Assembly: GCA_934667425.1 (NCBI GenBank)
Contig: CAKULV010000090.1
Span: forward strand, 1 to 5,792
Direction of reading: 5' to 3'
Length of the DNA stretch: 5,792 nucleotides
From: an uncultured Kiritimatiellota bacterium
GTDB lineage: Bacteria; Verrucomicrobiota; Kiritimatiellia; RFP12; UBA1067
Part shown: piece after piece, positions 1 to 5,518 of the stretch
Numbering within the stretch: position 1 is the stretch's first letter
Layout of the letters: each line of letters starts with the position of its first letter
Program-made: the position numbers and the translations under genes
Notes under the pieces: model-generated
Told to the model about the DNA's origin: nothing
Database searches by the model: none
The model's input: the letters and a program-made list of their open reading frames with translations, nothing else

Positions 1-2
1 AA

Positions 3-78
3 TGGTGGAGAAGAAGAGATTCGAACTCTCGACCCCCACGTTGCGAACGTGATGCTCTACCAACTGAGCTACTTCCCC
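3..78 (-). tRNA. tRNA-Ala with anticodon CGC
   Basis: Read on the minus strand this folds into a complete 76-nt cloverleaf. The acceptor stem is GGGGAAG/CTTCTCC, the D arm is GCTC-AGTTGGTA-GAGC, and the anticodon arm is TCACG-TTCGCAA-CGTGG. The T arm is GAGAG-TTCGAAT-CTCTT, followed by discriminator A73 and an encoded CCA (positions 3-5). The anticodon CGC lies at 43-45 and reads the alanine codon GCG. The acceptor stem contains the G3:U70 wobble pair, which is the established identity element for alanyl-tRNA synthetase and supports the assignment independently of the anticodon. It lies downstream of birA on the same strand but has its own promoter-like sequence. Confidence 0.97.
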
Positions 79-97
79 ATTACCAAAAACGCCGCAT

Positions 98-126
98 AGT
101 ATACCAAACCGCAGATGTGGACGCAA
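98..126 (-). promoter_or_regulatory. Probable promoter of the tRNA-Ala gene
   Basis: On the minus strand a TATACT -10 box (98-103) is preceded directly by TGG, giving an extended -10. A TTGCGT -35-like hexamer (121-126) sits exactly 17 bp upstream. Transcription would begin around position 91, about a dozen bases before the mature tRNA 5' end at 78, which fits a short leader. The -35 matches the consensus mainly in TTG. The call rests on the sequence only. Confidence 0.6.
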
Positions 127-183
127 GAGGGAATGTGCAGTTTTTCAAGCCGTGCGCAACAATGCGAATCCGGATGGCAGGAC

Positions 184-199
184 TGGGCCTGAAAGCCCA
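184..199 (-). other. Short hairpin just after the birA stop codon
   Basis: An inverted repeat TGGGC/GCCCA with a 6-nt spacer begins about seven bases downstream of the birA stop codon on the minus strand. The stem is only 5 bp, and no U-tract follows, so it is not a convincing intrinsic terminator. It could still cap the 3' end of the mRNA. No better terminator is visible between birA and the tRNA, so readthrough into the tRNA is possible. Confidence 0.3.
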
Positions 200-206
200 A
201 ATCGCG

Positions 207-1001
207 CTACACGATGCGCCTCACATGAGCTTCGCCGGCGTACACCGCGACGCCACCGACATCAAGCGCCCCATCTGGCAATATTCCGCCGCACATTCCG
301 GCTGAGGGATTATCGTCGCCATCCACCCGACTTACGGAAACAAGGCGCCCCTTAAGGAAATCAAGGCGCGACACGTCTGGCCAGAGTCCTGCAAATCCGC
401 TTCTGCGCCACACTTCAAGGACCGCACCCAACTGCGCAAGCGTTCCATCGCGCACTTCCGGTATCGAAATCGGCTGCACATCGCAATCCCCACTGCATCT
501 GGCAAGCTCAAGCCTCAGCGACGTGGCTCGATCGGCTATCTCCGGCGCAAAAACCGTCTGGTTTACGTTTATGCCCACTCCGGCAATCACGCAATCGCCA
601 TTCCTTTCACACAGGATCCCACACACCTTGCGGCCATCTACAAGTATGTCATTCGGCCATTTGATCTTCACGCGATCGCATCGCCCTGCGTCTTGCCCAC
701 AAGCCATTTCCCGCGTCAACGGCACGGCAAGCCGCTCCGCAACGCTACGTGCGACGGCAAGGCCGACAACTATCGGCAACGTGGGCACCTCTTCCGGCGG
801 CATCCCGTCAACGCCGATGACGGCCGACATCATCAGGTTCTCGCCGGGCGGCGAGAGCCACCGGTGGTTCAGCCGTCCGCGGCCCGACATCTGCCGATCC
901 GCTGTGAATACGTCGCCCGGACGGCCTCCGAGAGCATCAACATTGGTGGACCCGGTTACGGCCTTGTGCCAGATCCGCCAAATGCCGCCGACGCTTTCCA
1001 T
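207..1001 (-). CDS. birA: Biotin--[biotin carboxyl carrier protein] ligase, class I (no DNA-binding domain)
   Basis: This cytoplasmic enzyme activates biotin as biotinyl-AMP and transfers it to the lysine of the acetyl-CoA carboxylase carrier protein or related carriers. The 264-residue protein shows the family motifs in order: GSTN (17-20), the adenylate-binding GRGR loop (40-43), KWPND (114-118, with the catalytic-type lysine), KVCGIL (125-130) and GVGINVN (141-147). A C-terminal SH3-like segment ends near GAL...AGEAHV (244-260). The N-terminal winged-helix repressor domain of E. coli BirA is absent, so it is probably not a biotin-operon repressor. I chose the ATG at 1001 because it lies 2 nt after the stop of the upstream hydrolase gene and starts just before the conserved core. 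An in-frame ATG at 1034 would overlap that gene and adds no recognisable domain. No strong Shine-Dalgarno is seen, so translation may be coupled to the preceding gene. Confidence 0.93.
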   Translation of the reverse strand: MESVGGIWRIWHKAVTGSTNVDALGGRPGDVFTADRQMSGRGRLNHRWLSPPGENLMMSAVIGVDGMPPEEVPTLPIVVGLAVARSVAERLAVPLTREMACGQDAGRCDRVKIKWPNDILVDGRKVCGILCERNGDCVIAGVGINVNQTVFAPEIADRATSLRLELARCSGDCDVQPISIPEVRDGTLAQLGAVLEVWRRSGFAGLWPDVSRLDFLKGRLVSVSRVDGDDNPSAGMCGGILPDGALDVGGVAVYAGEAHVRRIV

Positions 1002-1003
1002 AT

Positions 1004-1807
1004 CTACAGGATCGGAGCGAGGGCTTCCATCCATATGTCGTAGCCTGCGTCTGACGGATGTATTTCGTCCGGCATCAACGACTTCGGCGTCCAGCCGGAC
1101 GCATCGATCAGCTTTGCGTTGAAGTCCACCCAAACGACCCGGCCATCGCGTTCGGCAAAGGCCTTGAGCAGCTCATTGGTCTTGTCATTCCTCGCGCGCG
1201 CCTTTGCATGGCGCGGCGAAGACGCAGACGCCCCACGCGGAAAAATCGGATGAAGGACAATCTTCGCCTTGGGCTGGCGTGTGCGGATCATAGTGACGAT
1301 CTTCTCGATCGCCGCCGCCACGTTGGCGGGGTTGGTATTCTCGCTTGAATTGTTGTTTGTGCCGATCATCAGCACCACGCACTTCGCATCATACCCATCC
1401 AGTTCGCCATGCTCGATGCGCCAGATGACATTCTGGGTGCGATCGCCTCCATAGCCAAGATTAAGGACGGTGCGTCCGGCGGTGAACTTCGCCCAGCTCT
1501 CCGGATGCCGCCACTCCCAGAAATGCATGATGGAATCGCCAAGGAGCACAACGTCAACGCTCCTGCCCTTCACCTTCTCTATCGCCTGATGTCTGCTGAG
1601 AAAACGGTTGGCCCACCAGTAGTCGCCGAAGATGCCGGGATCGCGCTTCGGATCCTTTGTGCGGCTGGACATGTGCGCTTCCGCGCGAAGCTCGGCAGGC
1701 TCGTTCTGCTGCGCCGCCACGCTGGACGCGCCCGCGCACAACACCGTCGCCGCCGCGAAAAGCGACGCGAGAACAACATTTGCATTCATCTTGTTTCCTT
1801 TATTCAT
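1004..1807 (-). CDS. Secreted SGNH/GDSL-family hydrolase (lipase/acylesterase-like)
   Basis: This 267-residue protein has the blocks of the SGNH hydrolase superfamily. Block I is LLGDSI with nucleophile Ser92. Block II is LNLGYGGD (115-122), which supplies an oxyanion glycine. Block III is IGTNN with Asn151, and block V is DEIH (247-250), giving Asp247 and His250 of the triad. The GYGGD...WR pattern resembles the platelet-activating-factor acetylhydrolase-like GDSL_2 group, many of which de-esterify glycans or lipids. The substrate cannot be read from sequence. A signal peptide is likely: Lys3 and Lys6, a hydrophobic stretch (about 11-28) and a VAA|QQ cleavage site near 32, so it acts outside the cytoplasm. 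I chose the start at 1807 because it keeps the positive n-region. A second in-frame ATG at 1789 has an equally good ribosome binding site. The gene lies 15 nt after rsmE. Confidence 0.9.
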   Translation of the reverse strand: MNKGNKMNANVVLASLFAAATVLCAGASSVAAQQNEPAELRAEAHMSSRTKDPKRDPGIFGDYWWANRFLSRHQAIEKVKGRSVDVVLLGDSIMHFWEWRHPESWAKFTAGRTVLNLGYGGDRTQNVIWRIEHGELDGYDAKCVVLMIGTNNNSSENTNPANVAAAIEKIVTMIRTRQPKAKIVLHPIFPRGASASSPRHAKARARNDKTNELLKAFAERDGRVVWVDFNAKLIDASGWTPKSLMPDEIHPSDAGYDIWMEALAPIL

Positions 1808-1819
1808 CTTGCTTCCTTT
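1784..1819 (-). repeat. Tandem 18-bp duplication of ribosome binding site and start codon
   Basis: On the minus strand two adjacent 18-bp units differ at one base: AAAGGAAGCAAGATGAAT (1802-1819) and AAAGGAAACAAGATGAAT (1784-1801). Each has an AAGGA Shine-Dalgarno at good spacing to an ATG, and the two ATGs (1807 and 1789) are in the same frame. The second unit, read as codons, encodes the extra Lys-Gly-Asn-Lys-Met-Asn near the N-terminus of the SGNH hydrolase. Translation could begin at either ATG. Confidence 0.93.
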
Positions 1820-1822
1820 CGC

Positions 1823-2620
1823 TTAACCGTTACCGTAGATGTCTCGCTCCGCCATCAGCTGCGCAATGACGGCTATTGTGGCCGTGTCCGTGCGGAGTAT
1901 GCGGCTTCCGAGGGAATGCCTGCGGAATCCCCTGCCTTCAAGGATGGACACCTCCCGATCCGTCCACCCGCCTTCCGGCCCAACGGCAATCACGGTGCGT
2001 CTGCCGTCGCCCGCGTCTCGCCCCGCGCTGGACCGAGCGTTGTTCACGGCGCCGGGATGCGCCACTATCTTTTCGCAACCGGCAAACTCGCTCCCGATCG
2101 CGGACTCCGCATATCGGGCGAAACTCCGTTCGCATCGGATCACAGGCACGGTGGACGTTCCGCTCTGCATGAGCCCGTCCACCAGGAGCGGGCGATACAC
2201 GGGCTCCTTCAGCACCTGCGCACCCCAGAAGGATTTTTCCACGCGGTCTGCGCCGACAAGCACAATCTTTCCTGCGCCAAGCGCGGCAAGCTGCGGGAGG
2301 AGCCTCTTGAGAACCCTCGGACGCGGCGGAGCAAGCACGATATCGAACCACGGCGGCTTTGGAGCGATCTCATGGGAACACTTCACCACTATGGTGCCGG
2401 CGAGCAGTCCGCTTCCGCGCTGGGGAGATCCGGCCTCGCGTTCATGCAGTCCACGGATTTCCGTAATTACGGACGTCCCGACGCATCCATCCAGCTCCCC
2501 CGTCTTCAGGACGCCGCCGACCTCGCCGTGCAGGACATTCAGCACATGCTCCGCACGTTCGCCGGAAAACGAGGCAAAGCCGTCGACGACTTCGCTTTTC
2601 TCGAAAAGGATCCTGTTCAT
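1823..2620 (-). CDS. rsmE: 16S rRNA (uracil(1498)-N(3))-methyltransferase RsmE
   Basis: This protein transfers a methyl group from S-adenosylmethionine to N3 of U1498 (E. coli numbering) in the 16S rRNA of the 30S subunit. The 265-residue product has the RsmE arrangement. An N-terminal PUA-like RNA-binding part includes ERAEHVLNVL (21-30). A SPOUT (trefoil-knot) methyltransferase domain carries AVGPEGGWTDREV (212-224) and LGSRILRTDTA (237-247), which form the SAM-binding knot. The middle segment with RPRVLKRLL (100-108) and RVEKSFW (126-132) replaces the more usual KATELG wording and matches a divergent branch of the family. I chose the ATG at 2620, which gives an N-terminus (MNRILFE) of normal family position, 31 nt after rhaB ends. 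An ATG at 2683 would run into rhaB, and a GTG at 2647 is a weaker alternative. Confidence 0.92.
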   Translation of the reverse strand: MNRILFEKSEVVDGFASFSGERAEHVLNVLHGEVGGVLKTGELDGCVGTSVITEIRGLHEREAGSPQRGSGLLAGTIVVKCSHEIAPKPPWFDIVLAPPRPRVLKRLLPQLAALGAGKIVLVGADRVEKSFWGAQVLKEPVYRPLLVDGLMQSGTSTVPVIRCERSFARYAESAIGSEFAGCEKIVAHPGAVNNARSSAGRDAGDGRRTVIAVGPEGGWTDREVSILEGRGFRRHSLGSRILRTDTATIAVIAQLMAERDIYGNG

Positions 2621-2651
2621 CCCACCGACGCCTACAGCCGAGGCCACTCCA

Positions 2652-4103
2652 TCAGCGGACAATAGCCTTGCGAGCCTCCGCAAGGTCGGCGAACTCGCCG
2701 GAGGCGATCATCTGGACGATGAGGTTGCCTATCGCCGTGCCTTCCGTGGGCCCCGCCACAACCTCAAGCCCCGTAGCCTTCGCGGTCAACTCGTTCAGAT
2801 AGACATCCTTCGATCCACCCCCGACGATGTTGAGCGTGGTGTAGACCTTGCCGGTGATGGAGGCGAGAAGCTTCGCCTCCTTCGCATAGCTGTGCGCCAG
2901 CGAAGAATAGACGCACTGGAGAAGCTCTCCGACCGTAGCCGGAACGCGCTGCCCGCTCTCGGCGCATGCGCCGCAGACCGCCGCCGTCATGGAATCCGGG
3001 GCGAAGAACCGCTTGTCGGCGGCATCCACAACCGACGGGAAGTCCCCCACCCCGCGAGCGGCCTTCTCAAGGTCGGCAAACGAGTACTTCCTCCCGCGCT
3101 CCCAGTCGCTGATGCCCTCAAGCGCGGCGGCCGTGGCCGCCCCGCCCTTGCCCTCAACGTACGACACCCCGTTCAATTCGCGGCGAATGGACTGTATCAT
3201 CCACAGGCCCATTATGTTCTTGAGGAAGCGGAAGCGCTTCCACGCCCCGCCCTCGTTCGAGAAATTGGCCTCGCACGATTCGGCGGTCGTTATCGCCCTG
3301 TCGTTCTCGACGCCGATTATGCTCCACGTGCCGCTCGACAGGTAGATCGCCTTGTCGTCGCGCGCCGGCACGGCAAGATACGCGGATCCAGTATCGTGGC
3401 AGGCGGGGATGACGACCTTTGCGTCGTAGCCGACTGCGGCCTTGACCGCGCCCGTGAATCCGCCAAGCACCGTTCCCGGCATGGTCAGCGGCTTGAATAT
3501 CCTGTCAGGAAGCCCTAGGCGGGCAATCACGTCCCGATCCCAGTCGCAGGTCTCCGCATTGACGAGGGACGTCGTCGAGGCGTCCGTGTACTCGTTGGCC
3601 ATCTTGCCGGTGAGGACGTAATTCAGGTAATCAGGGATGAGAAGCATGCGGTCGGCCCGCTCCAGCTGCTCCGGATGCTCCCTCTTCAGCGCGGCGAGCT
3701 GATAGATCGTGTTGAATACCGCCTTCTGGATGCCGCAGTGCGCGTACAGCTCCCTGAACGGTATGACGGAATCCACGTATTCCTGCATCCCGTCCGTGCG
3801 CTTATCGCGATAGGCGACGGCATCGCCGACCGGCAAGCCCCGGTCGTCCATAAGAACGAAATCGACACCCCACGTATCGATGCCAACCGTCTCCGGGATC
3901 TCACCCGCATCTGCGGCGGCCTTGCATCCGGCCAGCACATGCCTGGCCAAGGACTGTATGTCCCAGCAATCATGCCCATCCCGCACAATCTGCGAGTTGT
4001 CGAAACGGTAGATCTCCCTGAGCCGTATCTTGCCGGCCTCCACCCAGCCCAGTATGTGGCGTCCGGATGAGGCGCCTATGTCGACAGCAAGGTGCTTCCT
4101 CAT
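2652..4103 (-). CDS. rhaB: Rhamnulokinase (FGGY carbohydrate kinase)
   Basis: It phosphorylates L-rhamnulose with ATP to L-rhamnulose 1-phosphate, the second step of L-rhamnose breakdown in the cytoplasm. The 483-residue protein matches E. coli RhaB over almost its whole length. It has DIGASSGR (8-15, ATP phosphate loop), GIDTWGVDF (74-82), VAYRDKRT (96-103), CHDTGSA (235-241) with the catalytic base Asp237, SSGTWS (256-261), NIVGGGSKD (425-433) and PTEGTAIGN (452-460). The start at 4103 overlaps the aldolase stop as ATGA and has a GAGGGTGGGGAA ribosome-binding stretch, so translation is probably coupled to the aldolase. The C-terminus stops right after EARKAIVR, somewhat earlier than in E. 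coli RhaB, whose last couple of dozen residues have no counterpart. Neither other frame restores them, so this looks like a natural short end rather than a frameshift. Confidence 0.95.
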   Translation of the reverse strand: MRKHLAVDIGASSGRHILGWVEAGKIRLREIYRFDNSQIVRDGHDCWDIQSLARHVLAGCKAAADAGEIPETVGIDTWGVDFVLMDDRGLPVGDAVAYRDKRTDGMQEYVDSVIPFRELYAHCGIQKAVFNTIYQLAALKREHPEQLERADRMLLIPDYLNYVLTGKMANEYTDASTTSLVNAETCDWDRDVIARLGLPDRIFKPLTMPGTVLGGFTGAVKAAVGYDAKVVIPACHDTGSAYLAVPARDDKAIYLSSGTWSIIGVENDRAITTAESCEANFSNEGGAWKRFRFLKNIMGLWMIQSIRRELNGVSYVEGKGGAATAAALEGISDWERGRKYSFADLEKAARGVGDFPSVVDAADKRFFAPDSMTAAVCGACAESGQRVPATVGELLQCVYSSLAHSYAKEAKLLASITGKVYTTLNIVGGGSKDVYLNELTAKATGLEVVAGPTEGTAIGNLIVQMIASGEFADLAEARKAIVR

Positions 4104-4918
4104 TTCCCCACCCTCTTCATCTTGTATCCGGCATACGTCTGCGTATTGTAGAGCGGCTGGCCCCCCGGGATGGACAGCCCCATCGCCTTGCGTATCTTCA
4201 GGAAATCCTGTACGCTCTTCCTGCCCACCTGCTGAAGCGGCTTCTTGTGGAGCGCCGCAAGCAGACAGCACTGGCAGAATGCGTCGGCGTTCTCCGCGAA
4301 CCACTCCGCCTCCTCGATGTCGCGTCCGCCGCATACGATCCCGTGGTTCTCCATGAACACCACGTTCGACCGCTTAGCGGCCTCTGCCACGTTTGCGGCC
4401 ACCTCGTCCGTTCCGGGCGTGCCGTACGGGGCGAGCGGGATCTGCCCGAGGAATATGTCGGCCTCCGGGTTGATGCCGTTCGGCGGAACCTGTCCCGCGA
4501 ATATGAACGCATTGCAGTGCGGCGGATGGCAGTGCATGCAGGCGTTCATGCCCGTCGCCTTCATCATGGCGATGTGCACCTTGACCTCGGAAGTGCGCGG
4601 ACGGTATCCGCAGAGCTGTCCGGCGCTCATGTCAACGAGGCAGATATCCTCCTCCTTCATGAAGCCCTTGCAGCAAAGGGTCGGGGAGCACAGGACAAGA
4701 TCCTCGCCCACTCGCACCGAAAGGTTTCCGCCGTTGCCGTCCGTATACCCCCTGGCGTAGATCCTACGCCCCATCTCGCAGATGTCCCTCTTCACCTTGC
4801 GGATTGCGGCGCTTTTGAAGAACGCATCCAGTTCTTTTCTCGTGCGGGGCTGCTTCTTGCCCTCCCAGTGGTAGGCGCGATCCACAAGCGGCGGATTAAT
4901 GTAAAGTTTGCTGTCCAT
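4100..4918 (-). CDS. Class II aldolase/adducin family protein, probable L-rhamnulose-1-phosphate (or L-fuculose-1-phosphate) aldolase
   Basis: Class II aldolases of this family use Zn2+ to cleave deoxyketose 1-phosphates to dihydroxyacetone phosphate and lactaldehyde. The 272-residue protein shows NGGNLSVR (62-69, phosphate binding), RTSEVKVH (108-115) with the likely catalytic Glu111, HCHPPH (129-134) whose His129 and His131 fit the zinc site, and ENHG (190-193) with the third zinc ligand His192. The first 40 or so residues precede the fold. It overlaps rhaB by 4 nt, so rhamnulose 1-phosphate is the natural substrate guess. It does not closely resemble E. coli RhaD and looks more FucA-like, so fuculose 1-phosphate is a real alternative and I give no symbol. 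The chosen ATG at 4918 has AAAGGGAG 10 nt upstream and a promoter just behind it. A longer reading from 5086 would translate repeats and the promoter. It is rich in cysteine (13 residues). Confidence 0.9.
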   Translation of the reverse strand: MDSKLYINPPLVDRAYHWEGKKQPRTRKELDAFFKSAAIRKVKRDICEMGRRIYARGYTDGNGGNLSVRVGEDLVLCSPTLCCKGFMKEEDICLVDMSAGQLCGYRPRTSEVKVHIAMMKATGMNACMHCHPPHCNAFIFAGQVPPNGINPEADIFLGQIPLAPYGTPGTDEVAANVAEAAKRSNVVFMENHGIVCGGRDIEEAEWFAENADAFCQCCLLAALHKKPLQQVGRKSVQDFLKIRKAMGLSIPGGQPLYNTQTYAGYKMKRVGK

Positions 4919-4928
4919 TATCTTCTGA

Positions 4929-4936
4929 CTCCCTTT
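4929..4936 (-). promoter_or_regulatory. Ribosome binding site deciding the aldolase start
   Basis: AAAGGGAG on the minus strand ends 10 nt before the ATG at 4918 and lies downstream of the predicted promoter. It supports the start at 4918 over in-frame upstream ATGs. Confidence 0.7.
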
Positions 4937-4957
4937 GTGCGGAGAATTATACCACAC
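4937..4957. promoter_or_regulatory. Imperfect inverted repeat spanning the -10 box, possible operator
   Basis: GTGCGG (4937-4942) and CCACAC (4952-4957) are inverted copies with one mismatch and a 9-bp spacer that contains the -10 box of the aldolase promoter. A repressor bound here would block RNA polymerase directly. The arms are short and could be chance. No regulator gene is present in the window. Confidence 0.25.
4946..4954 (-). promoter_or_regulatory. Extended -10 promoter of the aldolase-rhaB-rsmE-hydrolase-birA string
   Basis: On the minus strand TGG is followed directly by a perfect TATAAT (4946-4951), an extended -10. At 17 bp upstream the -35 position reads CAATTC, a poor match, which is tolerated with extended -10 promoters. 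Transcription would start near 4939, giving a leader of about 20 nt that contains the Shine-Dalgarno. No comparable promoter was seen in the short gaps further along the gene string, so this is the best candidate for the whole operon. Confidence 0.7.
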
Positions 4958-5000
4958 TATTCCGATGTGAATTGGCATCCTCCCATCTGGGCGCGAAGTT

Positions 5001-5042
5001 GGTAGAGGGTAGATGGTAGTTGGTAGTGGGCAGTGGGTAGTG
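5001..5042. repeat. Six tandem GGTAGNN heptamers
   Basis: Six consecutive 7-mers fill this interval exactly: GGTAGAG, GGTAGAT, GGTAGTT, GGTAGTG, GGCAGTG and GGTAGTG. The array stops at the first base of the first 42-bp core. It resembles the short tandemly repeated heptamers known between genes in cyanobacteria and some other bacteria. No coding function is implied. Confidence 0.9.
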
Positions 5043-5084
5043 GCGACATATCCCCCGAACGAAGTGAGCCGCGCATGCGGTCGC
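5043..5084. repeat. 42-bp palindrome-containing core, copy A
   Basis: It runs from GCGACATATC to GCATGCGGTCGC and is identical in all four copies. The ends GCGA/TCGC (5043-5046, 5081-5084) are inverted repeats. Inside, CCGC-GCAT-GCGG (5069-5080) makes a compact hairpin. The layout resembles REP-type elements. This copy is preceded by GTGG, where the other three have GTAG. Confidence 0.92.
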
Positions 5085-5092
5085 ACCCGTGG

Positions 5093-5112
5093 CGACGGCG
5101 CCCTCGCCGTCG
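5093..5112. repeat. 8-bp-arm hairpin following core A
   Basis: CGACGGCG and CGCCGTCG are perfect inverted arms around a CCCT loop. Only the copy A unit has both arms. In the copy B and D units the left arm is replaced by AAGAGGGGTG, while the right arm is kept. No U-tract follows on either strand, so it is not a clear terminator. Confidence 0.85.
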
Positions 5113-5168
5113 TGGGAAATAACCTTAGCCGTGTAGAAGTGTAGAGATGTAGATGGCAGGTTTTGGGA

Positions 5169-5200
5169 ATTTACGATTTTTCGATTTGCGATTTACGATT
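5169..5200. repeat. ATTTACG-type heptamer array, unit 1
   Basis: The order is ATTTACG, ATTTTTCG, ATTTGCG, ATTTACG and ATT, which is 7-mers with one 8-mer. The same string recurs at 5351-5382. It is a second class of short tandem repeat nested in the larger unit. Confidence 0.85.
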
Positions 5201-5228
5201 GCATTTGGCCATTTGAGGACTTGCAGTA

Positions 5229-5270
5229 GCGACATATCCCCCGAACGAAGTGAGCCGCGCATGCGGTCGC
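5229..5270. repeat. 42-bp palindrome-containing core, copy B
   Basis: It is identical to copy A and is preceded by the overlapping tetranucleotide GTAG (5226-5229), a position where REP elements often carry a conserved GTAG. It is followed by AAGAGGGGTGCGCCCTC, which can pair as GAGGG/CCCTC around a GTGCG loop. Confidence 0.92.
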
Positions 5271-5410
5271 AAGAGGGGTGCGCCCTCGCCGTCGTGGGAA
5301 ATAACCTTAGCCGTGTAGAAGTGTAGAAATGTAGTAGGCAGGTTTTGGGAATTTACGATTTTTCGATTTGCGATTTACGATTGCATTTGGCCATTTGAGG
5401 ATTTGCCGTA
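5229..5410. repeat. Long tandem unit 2 (182 bp)
   Basis: It has the same order of parts as unit 1: core, GAGGG/CCCTC hairpin, the GTGGGAAATAACC stretch, octamers GTGTAGAA-GTGTAGAA-ATGTAGTA (5313-5336), and the ATTTACG-type array (5351-5382). It differs from unit 1 at a handful of bases and in the left hairpin arm. Confidence 0.88.
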
Positions 5411-5452
5411 GCGACATATCCCCCGAACGAAGTGAGCCGCGCATGCGGTCGC
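5411..5452. repeat. 42-bp palindrome-containing core, copy C
   Basis: It is identical to copies A and B and is preceded by GTAG. It belongs to a short unit of 66 bp and is followed by AAGAGGGGTGC, then GGGTG-CAACGA-CACCC (5458-5473), a small hairpin that directly precedes copy D. Confidence 0.92.
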
Positions 5453-5476
5453 AAGAGGGGTGCAACGACACCCGTA

Positions 5477-5518
5477 GCGACATATCCCCCGAACGAAGTG
5501 AGCCGCGCATGCGGTCGC
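5477..5518. repeat. 42-bp palindrome-containing core, copy D
   Basis: It is identical to the other three cores and is preceded by GTAG. It is followed by the GAGGG/CCCTC hairpin and then GTCGTAAAAATGGCC. Here the GTGGGAAATAACCTTA stretch of units 1 and 2 is missing or altered. Confidence 0.92.

Larger units (their letters stand above)
5043..5228. repeat. Long tandem unit 1 (186 bp)
   Basis: The unit consists of the 42-bp core, a GC-rich hairpin, a conserved stretch GTGGGAAATAACCTTAGCC, three GTGTAGAA-type octamers (5131-5154), and an AT-rich stretch with ATTTACG-type heptamers (5169-5197). It ends in TTTGGCCATTTGAGGAC. It is almost base-for-base the same as the next unit beyond the hairpin, which implies recent duplication or gene conversion. 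Confidence 0.88.

Noticed and set aside
184..199. Rho-independent terminator after birA
   Set aside because: The hairpin has only a 5-bp stem and lacks a following U-tract, so it is listed only as a hairpin.
1409..2665. Open frame of 418 codons on the plus strand
   Set aside because: Antisense to the hydrolase and rsmE, no family motif and no ribosome binding site. It is a shadow of the real genes.
1839..3518. Long open frame of 559 codons on the plus strand
   Set aside because: It lies antisense to rsmE and rhaB, shows no recognisable domain, is rich in Arg, Pro and Ser, and is explained by GC-rich codon use of the true genes.
4104..4334. N-terminal extension of rhamnulokinase to 4334
   Set aside because: It would overlap the aldolase coding region by more than 200 bases and precedes the conserved DIGASSGR start of the kinase fold.
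4067..5005. Open frame of 312 codons on the plus strand
   Set aside because: Antisense to the aldolase, which has full motifs on the other strand. No motif in this frame.
4919..5086. N-terminal extension of the aldolase back to an ATG at 5086
   Set aside because: The added residues translate a repeat core, the GGTAG heptamers and the promoter. The ATG at 4918 has a Shine-Dalgarno and fits the family.
5043..5518. CRISPR array suggested by four identical 42-bp direct repeats
   Set aside because: Spacing is 144, 140 and 24 bp, and the two long intervals are nearly identical to each other, so they are not unique spacers. No cas gene is present.
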